From Isoetes engelmannii (Eukaryota; Streptophyta; Lycopodiopsida; Isoetales; Isoetaceae), in contig JAANSK020245609.1 of NCBI GenBank assembly GCA_011763485.2, positions 1 to 23,773 of the forward strand: 23,773 nucleotides of DNA. The letters run 5' to 3'. The translations under genes and the position numbers were made by a program. Under the pieces are notes generated by a model, which was not told the origin of the DNA, did not search any database, and worked only from the letters and a program-made list of their open reading frames with translations. This document shows positions 1 to 8,029 of the stretch, piece by piece (the stretch's first letter is position 1; every line of letters begins with the position of its first letter).

Positions 1-232
1 ATAAAATAGGTTAGCCTATCATTTGTGAAGGGTGGAAAAAAAGGTATGAAGGGTGCTGGTGCTGGGTGCTTAAACTGTGTTTATTTGATACCCACCAGCA
101 TACTTTTGCCATGTGCTAATTGTGCTTAAAAAGTTTCCCGAACCAATATTGCCATTTTCACATGTAAGAACAAAGAAACTATTTATTGAATTTAATTTAA
201 TTCATGCCAAGACTTAACTTTAATTTCATTCC
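1..232. other. AT-rich flank of the first LINE, no gene seen
   Basis: No coding pattern or RNA gene is visible. The last eight bases (TTCATTCC, 225-232) recur at 2624-2631 just after the A-rich tail of the neighbouring LINE, so they are probably the left target-site duplication. Confidence 0.5.
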
Positions 233-238
233 GCTTGG

Positions 239-730
239 TTAGGATTTCCAGAGAATGTTTACAAGAAGGTACGGAGCTTTAACATTGCAACTTCTTCTCC
301 CTTGATTATTAATGGCTCCCCCTTGAAAACGTTTAGATGTCAGAGAGGGGTTAGGCAGGGATGCCCTCTGGCTCCCTATCTGTTTCTGATTGTAGCAGAA
401 ATGGTGACCAGACTAGTAATTGGGATGCAGAAAAAAGGGGAAATCAAGAGTCTTAAACTCCCACAGAACCAAGGCAACTTCACTATTATGCAATATGCAG
501 ATGATACTTTTGCATTCCTCAAGCAAGGAGACAACAGCCTTATTCGCTTCTTAGGAGCCATGGACAGATTTAGGAAAGTGGCAGGAGTACTACTAAACAG
601 AGCAAAGTGTGCAATTATTCTTGACTCTCAGGAATCACAAATCCAGGGAATAAAAGTCCTTTATAAGGGGAGTGCCACATCCATCCTTGGAATTCCTCTT
701 GCCCATAATAGCTCCTTGCATGGACTCTGA
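239..730 (+). pseudogene. LINE reverse transcriptase core, truncated
   Basis: The frame is open from tta at 239 and reads LGFPENVYKK, a usual plant LINE motif ahead of the palm, then INGSP, GVRQGCPLAPYLFL and QYADDT, the catalytic metal-binding Asp pair (YADD, 494-505). It goes on through the LNRAK segment to LGIPLAHN and stops at 728-730. The usual LINE frame continues just after the stop (EPIVSRIKKKL, from 731), so that stop is a mutation. There is no ATG because the element lost its 5' part. In an intact element this enzyme copies its own RNA at a nicked chromosomal target. Confidence 0.85.
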
Positions 731-1071
731 GAACCAATTGTGTCCAGAATTAAGAAGAAGCTACATATGTACCCTCGACTCTATCTTTAGCAGGTAGAGT
801 GGAGATTGCCAATGCTGTAATAGGAAGCACCCATGTTTACTTCTCCTCTGCAATTGGTGGGGACAAAAATTCATACAGACAAATAGAGTCTGCCTATTTG
901 GCAAGGCTCACATAAAGTGACTTGGTCAGATTTGATCAAATCAAAGGAGAGGGGACTTGTATGTAAGGATTTGTTCATTCAAGCCCAGGCCTTAGCTGCA
1001 AAGCTGATATAGAGGGCCCTTTTATAATAGTGCCCCATCCCCTGCAACCAAACTGATCCAATATTGGATTA
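731..1071 (+). pseudogene. LINE reverse transcriptase thumb/connection, decayed
   Basis: Fragments of the region after the RT palm can be read across frames: EPIVSRIKKKL, VEWRLPML and a segment resembling KVTWSDLIKSKERGLVCKDL, which fits the plant LINE pattern of W then KxxGGLGxKDL. Several stops and at least one frame change break it. It joins the preceding RT core to the zf-RVT part downstream and has no separate function. Confidence 0.65.
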
Positions 1072-2028
1072 TTGAATCACATCCAGCTGGCAGCTGCACC
1101 CTTAAACATGAGCTACTTGACTCAACTTTTTTCCAATTTTCTCCAGGAGCAAGCACATTCAATACTCTTAGGAGCATTATTGTGCTTCAGACCTCCTCAA
1201 ATTGATGCCAGATGTAAAGACATTAATTTTTTCTGGCACCCAGATCTAGCTCTGAAAGGGATTGGGTGTCTAGCTTTCCAGCATCCACAAAAATACATGC
1301 AACGGAATAGGGCAGGTATAATGAGGATTGAGGATCTTAGGAAAGATGACAGATGGATTACATGGGAAGAACTCAAAGATAGAACCGAGGATTCTGAAAT
1401 TGATAAAAAAATCTATAAACTAGTGATGGACACAGTAGGGGAGCATAACCAGCATCCCGTGCAAATGGATTATGGAATTGTGAGGAGGAGGTTTTGGCAA
1501 AGACGTGCAGCAGGATGGCCAATCTATACTGCACAGAAGATAAAAACTTTCAGGTGGTTAGCAATTCATCAGAGTTTACCTACAAAGGAAATGATTGCTA
1601 AATATGATGCTAATACTTCTGAATGTTGCTCATTATGTGGACATAAGGAAACTTCAAATCATATCTTCACATGCCCCTGGCTGATAGAATTTTGGAGCTG
1701 GATTTCTCAAATAAACCAAGGAGCTCCAGATGAAGATAACTTACTTAACTTCTGGAAAACAAGGGACAAAATGGTGAATACTACAAGGGCAATTAGTGGC
1801 TGGGTGGTGTGGCTTCACAGAAACAGAGTTACCATTAACTTAAAACCCCCCTTTATGAGCTGGCTGAAATGCATGTTCTTAAACCTTCTTGAGATTTCAG
1901 CTTTGGCACATAAGCTCATGAAAGGGAAAAAGAGGGACCCTGCCTGGGAAAGAATAGGAAGATATCATGGTTCTTATGAATTTTTTACTTTAAATCTAAC
2001 TATTTTTTATGATGCAGAAGAGGCTTAG
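1072..2028 (+). pseudogene. LINE C-terminal region with zf-RVT zinc motif
   Basis: The frame is open for about 318 codons but begins without an ATG, so it is the tail of the RT polyprotein and not a separate gene. The middle reads FRWLAIHQSLPTKEM, then a Cys/His motif (CSLCGHKETSNHIFTC, about 1627-1674) and WLIEFWSWI. That is the zf-RVT pattern of plant LINE reverse transcriptases. It is followed by WVVWLHRNRV, matching the usual W..W..RN segment. zf-RVT probably binds nucleic acid during target-primed reverse transcription. It ends at a TAG at 2026-2028. Confidence 0.75.
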
Positions 2029-2050
2029 TAAGTAGGGGAGTTCAGCTCGG

Positions 2051-2389
2051 ATGATGGAGGAAGCAGCTAATTCAGATGATGAGGATATTAAGATTGATAC
2101 AACAGAGGTAGCATATACTTTAATCTTGCTGAAACAGGAAATGATTCACGCTATGGCCATCAAAAAGTTCTTGGACGGGAGAGAGAATTGGCTCCACAAT
2201 GGCATTAAGCCTTTTTTTGAGGTCTTATTCCATAAGTGGCAGCAGAAAAGAGAAGCCTCTACTGTTAATGGACTTCACAAACTTCACAATCAAAGATCTA
2301 GACAGGATGCTCAACATGTTTGGAAGATAGACTGTTGCAGATCTCACAACCCGAGATTTGTTAGATGCTTGGAACAGTTAGTAACTTAG
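2051..2389 (+). pseudogene. ORF in the LINE 3' region, unrecognised
   Basis: An ATG-started frame of 112 codons between the zf-RVT part and the A-rich tail. It starts with an acidic stretch (SDDEDIKID) and is Lys/Arg/His-rich later. I do not recognise a domain. It lies 22 bases after the preceding stop and inside the LINE, so it is probably the decayed C-terminus or 3' untranslated region of the element. A chance frame is possible. Confidence 0.3.
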
Positions 2390-2631
2390 GGATCCTTTAT
2401 GGACCAAGTCTATTTATGGGCTGGTTATATCAGCTATATAAATCTCGATGTATCTTAATATGGTTTCTCCATTTTATAAGGATCAGATCCAATTTTGGAC
2501 TTGCTCTCCAAGGATGGGAAGCCTTTTGAGTATACCAGTGATGGTATACCCTACTATGTATTTTCTTTGAATGAAATACAAAAACAACCTTTCCCAAAAA
2601 TAAAAAAAAAGAATTAAAAAAAATTCATTCC

Positions 2632-3036
2632 AGCCAAAACCGCTTACTATCTCAGCCCAATTGGGGTTGCTGTTTTTTTAATACGAAACCCTTTCGGGTT
2701 TTAGTAGAAACCCTTCCAAATTTCTAACAAACCCGATAGGGTTTCCAAAATTGAAGGCGAAGAATGGTTTCCACCCATGCAACTGAAGCCCAACATGGTT
2801 TCACTGAAAAATAAAATGCAGAGGGAATTTTTGGGTGGACGACATCCGGCCACTCATAATTGAAAGCTTTTAATGCATGTGGTTGGATTTGGGAAAAATT
2901 TCTGAAGAAGAAATTCATCTTCTGAAGAAAAAAAATACTTCGCATTCTTGCATCCTGCGTTTTCATGCGATTGAAGAAGAGAACATACAATCCGGAATAA
3001 AACCATCGATCTTATGCTGTGAGATTTAGATAGGGA
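2632..3036. other. Intergenic stretch with repeated AAACCC motifs
   Basis: No convincing gene is present. Several copies of AAACCC or its complement lie close together between about 2685 and 2752, including a small hairpin AAACCCTTTCGGGTTT. They resemble plant telo-box-like motifs but are not a tandem telomere array. A short - strand open frame here has no recognisable domain. Confidence 0.35.
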
Positions 3037-3039
3037 TTA

Positions 3040-3143
3040 TGTTAAGGGGCAGGCTATTTCGCAGGGTAAGGGCCTGGCGAGCCCGTAGGGCTAGCCTTGG
3101 ACTCGCCAGGTCCGCACCCCGTGAAATAGCCTGCCCCTTAACA
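3040..3143. mobile_element. Foldback MITE with TTA target-site duplication
   Basis: A 104-bp near-palindrome. The outer arms TGTTAAGGGGCAGGCTATTT (from 3040) and its complement (ending 3143) match for about 20 bases. Inner arms containing CCTGGCGAG and CTCGCCAGG continue the foldback. TTA lies directly outside both ends (3037-3039 and 3144-3146). Short length, terminal inverted repeats, no coding capacity and a TTA duplication fit a Tourist-type (PIF/Harbinger-mobilised) MITE. The transposase family is inferred from the TTA only. It is GC-rich compared with its flanks. Confidence 0.75.
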
Positions 3144-3186
3144 TTAACCTACGAAAAAATAGGGGGAGAGGAAATTACGGCCCTGC

Positions 3187-3246
3187 CATGTAGGCACAGG
3201 CCTAGCCACGTAGGCACATGCACAGGCCACGTAGGCACAAGCCTAT
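3187..3246 (+). repeat. Three tandem copies of a ~20-bp unit (YAYGTAGGCACA...)
   Basis: Three successive units of 20-21 bases, each starting CATGTAGGCACA or CACGTAGGCACA, followed by variants of GCACAGGCC or AGGCCTAGC. The copies are imperfect, so this is a small decayed minisatellite. No coding role is supported. Confidence 0.6.
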
Positions 3247-3840
3247 TACAGGTCTTGACACGTTTAGACGAGAAGTTTCTGGATAAAGACAGTGTTTGTT
3301 GAATGCACTGGAAATTTTGGCCGCAGCTCTGTAGGGATTCCTCCATGGAGATGAATGGCGTGCGATCTGTGAGATGAGTTGCATGAAAGCAAATCCGGCT
3401 ACAGTCAGACATAGTCGATTGCATTTGCCTTGGCTGCATTGTGGGTTTTTGTGGGCTAACCATGTGGTCTTCTATTTTGCAAGGCGCCATCTGGTTCAGG
3501 GTTTCTACATATTTTACTTGTGATGTCTGCCTTTTCTTTCTTCTTGCATCGGCGTACATATTCATTAGCCGGTTTTTTGTCCTATATAGCTTTGCTTGCT
3601 GTGTCCTGGACGCTGAAAACATAGTTGAATACAATGCTAGTTGATTTTTAAATTTTCAAAACTATTTCGGTTTAATCTTTGTTCTGTTGTTGCTATTTTG
3701 GCGGCCAGTAGGTCGCCTGAATGTGCTTTTTATTGTATTCTTGAGGAATCAGACGACTCCATCATAGCTTTGATGACAAAATTTATAAAATAGTTTGTAC
3801 TTGAGTTGCCTTCCTATTTGAGTTTTTGCATTCCTCTTTG
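3247..3840. other. Unassigned stretch, no gene seen
   Basis: Open frames exist on both strands, but none starts with a credible ATG or shows a recognisable domain. A T-rich segment (3510-3680) precedes a possible splice acceptor at about 3844. Confidence 0.35.
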
Positions 3841-3846
3841 TTTTAG

Positions 3847-4137
3847 GAAAAGGGGCAAAGAATGTTGATGCTGGTAATGCTGAGAATACTGAAGTAGATA
3901 ATGTCGTTGCTGGAATAAAACAGGTTATTGCCACTAACCAAATTGATGAAGTCCTGAAAGGGGTTGCCACATACTATACATGATTCTGATGAGAGAACCT
4001 CTTCCTGGTGGGACTCTTGAAGACAACTACCTTCAATTTAAGAAGGCTAAACTATCTGATATAAAATAGCGGTCGGTGAGCAATTTAATGTGGTCAAAGC
4101 AGCAGCTTGGTAGCATCAGCTACTTGTTTTTATGTTT
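3847..4137 (+). pseudogene. Possible decayed exons of an unrecognised gene
   Basis: An acceptor-like TTTGTTTTAG (3837-3846) is followed by an open frame reading GKGAKNVDAGNAENTEVDNV and on to VLKGVATYYT, stop near 3980. A second frame starting at 3985 reads MILMREPLPGGTLEDNYLQF, and after a single TAG reads RSVSNLMWSKQQLGSISY. The composition is protein-like, but two frames and stops suggest a pseudogene fragment or chance. I do not recognise a family. Confidence 0.2.
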
Positions 4138-4217
4138 GAACATCTACTACTTATACACATGCAACACGTTTCTGTCTTGAAGTGTTGACATGGTTTTTGT
4201 ACTATTATGATAAATAT

Positions 4218-4309
4218 AAACCTGGAGATTAATGTTCTACTTCATGGGTTTTTCTTATAATTAAAACCTGGAGATTAATATTCTACTTCATGAGTTTTGT
4301 TAATTATAA
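4218..4309. repeat. 46-bp unit in tandem, two copies
   Basis: AAACCTGGAGATTAATGTTC (from 4218) recurs 46 bases downstream as AAACCTGGAGATTAATATTC. Both continue as TACTTCATG and a T-rich end. The copies differ at few positions, so the duplication is fairly recent. No function is visible. Confidence 0.65.
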
Positions 4310-5289
4310 ATTTGCCTTATTTTACATGTTTTGTTCCTTTGCTTTGCATTTCGTCAACATAAAAAGAAAATGCAGAATAACATACCTTTGTGTAACTTTG
4401 CAAACAATATAAAATAACAACTTTAACACTAGAGTTGTCCCTTGATGGATTATAAATGGTTCATTTGTATGGTTCACCTTAAAATTCATATAAAATCAAT
4501 GATATCAAATTCGGTTAAACCCTTTCTACGTGTTAATATATAGCAGTCATATTGCACATATAAAGTAGTAAACAATGCACATCCTCCAAAGTTGAAAGTT
4601 ATGCTTAGATGAACAAGGGAGGTCAAGTCTAATTTGCTTCATGTTTATACAATATAAAACTATCTCAATATAAAGATTTCTTTTACTTTTTCCAGTATAA
4701 TGATATTTTTATATACGAGATAAGGATAAATCCACAAAAAACTTTGTTCCAATCCGTGTTCCAATCCGAAGTCTATGAAGGAAGATACAACCAGTCAAAC
4801 GTAACAGGGTCAAAATTATTTTCTGCCTCCTGTGGACCAATAATAGTTCCCAAAAGGCTGTTCCAATTAAAATTCTACAACTTTTGCATAAAATGGTTTT
4901 TGGACTGCCTCCTGTTAAGGGGCAATCCATTAGGGGGATGGTGTGTTTGGGTATATATTGAGAGATTATGGCATATCTTATCATCTGACGCCTATTATCA
5001 CTGATTGTTTGTTCGGCGGTGAAAAACTTTTTGGTATTTTCTCATATAAATGTGCCATAAGGTTTTTCATGTTTTAGATGTCAATTTTTTTACGGCGATC
5101 ATATAGTCATTCTACCCTATCTTTTTTGCCAAAGACAATTTGTTTTTTTTTTTTAACCTTTAGTAGTTTTTAGCAATTGCAAAGCACGGAAGCGAAGTAC
5201 AGAAATGGGGTTTCTTCATCCTACAAATCTTCTCTGCATCCCTGGCATGGTCTTATGGCAAAAAGGAGGCAGAAGGCTGCAAAAATCAG
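4310..5289. other. AT-rich intergenic stretch, no gene seen
   Basis: No gene is supported. CTGCCTCCTGT occurs twice (about 4825 and 4905). TGTTAAGGGGCA at about 4915 repeats the first 12 bases of the palindromic MITE at 3040, but I find no matching opposite end. Overlapping short frames on both strands at 4709-5004 have no recognisable domain. Confidence 0.35.
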
Positions 5290-5299
5290 AGGCTAGGAT

Positions 5300-5457
5300 A
5301 TCGCTTCTTATTCAGGTTTTGGAGTAGAAGAAAGCTCTGATCCTAGAGATAATAGGAGACCAAAGAGATTTGATGCTAGGATTAGAAGAGAGAGAGCATA
5401 CCCGGAAGCTTGGTAGATTCATGAGAATTAATACATTTAATTCCCAGGATATTATCA
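5300..5457 (-). pseudogene. Continuation of the LINE reverse transcriptase beyond the SINE insertion
   Basis: Directly left of the (GAAG)7 tract the - strand reads DNILGIKCINSHESTKLPGM, and in another frame SIKSLWSPIISRIRAFF. These match the plant LINE segments that follow the LNRDK stretch of the RT: the ILGI region, then LWxPIIxRI. The other LINE in this window has the equivalent EPIVSRIKKKL. Some intervening sequence, including the YLGxPL motif, has been deleted. The element fades out near 5300. Confidence 0.55.
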
Positions 5458-5735
5458 ATAGAAGGAAGGAAGGAAGGAAGGAAGGAAGTATATTTTAACG
5501 TCCACGGAGGCCAAAGGCCTATGAGACGGTACATGCAGAAAATAGTCAACACCCAAACCCAACACCCAAAAACAAACAATGTAACTGTACAGTGGATCCC
5601 TACTACCGGGATGAAAAAACCCCCACGTGGGAGGAAAACCCCTAACAGTAGGCTCTCAAATACCATGTCCCATAAGAGAGAGTCTGGTGGCCGAGACCTG
5701 CAGGATCTCCCACACTAAGTCATTTATCTCTATTA
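5458..5735 (-). mobile_element. SINE-like retroposon with (TTCC)n tail, inserted in the LINE
   Basis: A non-coding unit of about 275 bp separates two parts of the LINE RT frame. Its 3' end on - reads TCCGTGGACGTTAAAATAT and then a (CTTC)7 tail (5461-5488). The same 3' end, with one difference in 19 bases, occurs in the SINE at 11,428-11,446. Its 5' part contains GAGATCCTGCAGGTCTCGG, which may be a decayed box B, but no box A is visible, so it may be 5'-truncated. Its middle has G- and T-rich tracts that also resemble the R/U5 part of some copia LTRs. GATAAATGA and GATAATATC at the two borders may be a poorly preserved target-site duplication. Confidence 0.6.
5461..5488. repeat. (GAAG)7 microsatellite, retroposon tail
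   Basis: Seven uninterrupted GAAG units, read (CTTC)7 on -. The tract sits at the 3' end of the SINE-like insertion, directly after the shared TTAAAATAT end, so it is the element's tail and not an independent microsatellite. Confidence 0.85.
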
Positions 5736-6862
5736 AGATTAATTCCAGATGCAACACTGAAAGAATTTATGATGCTAAAGAAGAAATCAATATTAGCTCT
5801 ATCATTTTTTAAGAAGATGAAAGTGTCATCTGCATATTGAAGAATTGAAAGGTTTGAAGAATTATCAGGAAGCTGCAAGCCAATAATGTTACCTCGACTT
5901 TGCTCATGAGAAACAACTGTAGTCAGCATTTCAACCACAACAAGAAATAGATATGGAGCAAGGGGGCAGCCTTGTCTAACCCCTCTAGCCAAGGGAAAAA
6001 ACTTACCAGGAGATCCATTGATCATGATAGAGGATTGAGATCTAGAGTTTAAACCAATAGTAAGCTGAATGAGCTTCTCATTGAAACCAAGCTTGTGCAG
6101 AGCAAATTCTAAGAAGTCCCATCTAACTGTGTCAAAAGCTTTTAAAAAATCGAGCTTTAGAAGAATGCAATTTTGACTAGTCAGATTATTCCAATGAAGA
6201 CCTTCCATGGCAGCAATGTAATTATCCAAGATATACTGTTTGGTAAGAAGGCAGATTGATTGAAAACTGATTACATTTTGGAGATGCTGCTGGACTCTAT
6301 TAGCAATAATTTTGGCACAAACTTTGTAGGAGGTATTAGTGAGAGAAATTGGCCTCCAATCATTAAATGAAGATGGATTATCAGTTTTGAGAATTAAGGA
6401 AATTAAGCCAGAACAAATAGCAGGGTGTAAATGGTTGTGTTTCCAGAATCCCTGAGTCATATGAATGAAATCCATCTTCATAATGTCCCAGAACTTAATA
6501 AAACATTTTGGAGGTAGACCATCAGGACCAAGACTTTTCCCTTAGGCAAGACTTTTAAGAGTGGACTAGATCTCAACTTCAGAAGGAAGGTTATCAAGCT
6601 CAACAAGCATGGCACTCTTATTAATGTTATTGAGAGAAGGCAGATTATCCAAGATATCCTTGAAGTCATTGGCCCTGGAAGTTTCTTGAGCATTGCTAAC
6701 AGGAGCAGAGAAGATGTCAGAGTATTTCTGATAAAAGAAGGAGGAGATCTCGTGCTGATCACTTAAAACCTGATTAGAGTCATCTAAGATAGTGGTTAAC
6801 TGCTTTTTGAGAAGCCTATTTTCAGCAACTCCGAAAAAGAATTTGGAATTGCAATTATCCAT
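5736..6862 (-). pseudogene. LINE reverse transcriptase, broken
   Basis: The linker starts at KFFFGVAENRLLKKQ (6840s). A stop and a frame change near 6480-6566 follow, then the palm from about 6481: ICSGLISLILKTDNPSSFND, WRPISLTNTSYKV, LKLDFLKAFDTVRWDFLEF (first catalytic Asp), INGSPGKFF, GVRQGCPLAPYLFL and QYADDT (YADD at 5825-5836). It ends at a TGA directly where the SINE-like element enters (NLNRDK then stop). The catalytic motifs are still readable, but the frame is not continuous. It would have performed target-primed reverse transcription. Confidence 0.88.
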
Positions 6863-8013
6863 CTTAGAATAATATTTAAGCTTGATCTAATTGCAGCACC
6901 TTTAGCATCAATCTCTTCTATGGTTTTAATGGTCATTTCAAGATTTCCTTCTAAGAGATGAAGCTTGAGATTGAAAGGATCATCTTGAAGCCTAAGTCTA
7001 ACATCTTTCATCTCTTTAAAATAATTATTTTTTTCTGCAACTCTAAGATCATGCTTATTCTTAGACCAAAGCTTGATCCAAGGTTTGGATTGCTTGATGT
7101 TATTAGAGAAGGATTTCATAGAATTAGAGTTTGGGCTACCAACCCTAGGAAGAGAATTGTAGAAAGCAATGAAATCCTGACAGAAAATTGCAGAATCAAG
7201 CAATGAACAATTAAGTTTGAAAGGACAATTTCCAGGTCTCTTAAGGGAGATAACATGCTTGGAGCTGAAGAACTGAGGTTGATGATCAGAAATGGAAGTG
7301 CTTTCATAATTATAGACAAGGCAATCATCCCACAAAGAGTTAGCCAAGTTATTAACATAAAATCTGTCCAAAGTACAGAATACTCTTTTATTCCCATCTT
7401 GTTTATTTGACCAAGTAAATTTAGCTGAGGAAGAGGAAATATGGTGAAAGAGATTACTCTCAATAAGATCATCCCATTTGTTTCTCTCTGGGACAGACAT
7501 ATTTAAAGCCTTGCCAATTTTCAAGTCCCAATTAGGCGTGTTGTTGAAATCTCCAGCTAAAATCCAGGTTTCACAACTCTGAGATTTATTCCAACTATTG
7601 ACACTAGACCAATAAGCTCTCTTATTCTAGAATCAGTGGAAGCATAGATGTTGATAATGCCAAAGCAATGATCATTATGATTGAAGATTACAGCCTGCCA
7701 AGAGTTGCAAGGACTGTTGTAGAGAATTTCATGCTTAAGGTTTTTCCATATAATGCATAAACCACCAGAAGTTCCAGAAGCTTCAATCCAGAAGGAAGGA
7801 AGGAAGGAAGGAAGGAAGGAAGGAAGGAAGTTAGTTAGTTTATTTAGAGAAGCCTTGGCCTATCCAGTCTGCAAGATTAGAGCATTCAAATTTAGGCAAT
7901 CTAAGCTCTTGAAGAAGGATAATGTCACAGTTATAGGACTTGATTTAACTAAGAGCACGCTTTCTTTTTAAGGGGCCATTTATACCTCTTAAATTCCAAG
8001 ATAAGATCGACAT
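6796..8013 (-). pseudogene. LINE ORF2 apurinic/apyrimidinic-type endonuclease, broken
   Basis: The start ATG at 8011-8013 gives MSILSWNLRGINGPLKRKRA, the usual plant LINE opening. After an early stop the frame reads DIILLQELRLPK (the LQE metal-binding motif), is cut by the (CTTC)10 tract, then reads WIEASGTSGGLCIIWKN, FGIINIYAS, AGDFNNTPNWD, FTWSNKQ, CTLDRFYVN and STSISDHQP, which contains the SDH catalytic motif. The order matches APE-type LINE endonucleases, which nick the target DNA. At least two stops and a frame change make it inactive. The longest open part is 6796-7524. Confidence 0.85.
7791..7830. repeat. (GAAG)10 microsatellite inside the endonuclease frame
   Basis: Ten perfect GAAG units, read (CTTC)10 on -, directly preceded on - by AAACTAACTAAC. 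It splits the LINE endonuclease between LADWIGQGFS and WIEASGTSGG. The distance between these motifs is normal only if the tract and its short leader are removed, so it is an insertion or expansion. Its unit and orientation equal the two retroposon-associated tracts nearby. Confidence 0.85.
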
Positions 8014-8029
8014 GGAGAAATAAGAAGAT

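Larger units (their letters stand above)
233..2623 (+). mobile_element. 5'-truncated L1-type LINE (non-LTR retrotransposon), inactive
   Basis: A plant L1-clade LINE copy that starts inside the reverse transcriptase and runs to its 3' end. It holds the RT core (GVRQGCPLAPYLFL, YADD at 494-505), the thumb and connection region (about 735-1070, several stops), the C-terminal zf-RVT zinc motif (about 1621-1677), a 3' region and an A-rich tail (about 2596-2623). The octamer TTCATTCC flanks it at 225-232 and 2624-2631, as expected for target-primed insertion. 5' truncation is normal for LINEs. Stops and frame changes show it cannot encode an active product. ORF1 and the endonuclease are absent. The second LINE in this window is a related but clearly diverged family member on the other strand. 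Confidence 0.88.

Noticed and set aside
2685-2752. AAACCC motifs considered as an interstitial telomere
   Set aside because: The motifs are scattered and interrupted, not tandem copies of the plant telomere unit.
3149-3634. 161-codon open frame on the - strand
   Set aside because: It has no ATG at its start, runs through the minisatellite, and shows no recognisable domain. The overlapping + frames are no better.
5545-5735. Resemblance of the SINE-like unit's middle to a copia LTR (GGGGTTTTCCTCCCACG and similar)
   Set aside because: No terminal TG..CA pair, primer-binding site or second LTR is seen. The shared 3' end and CTTC tail fit a retroposon better.
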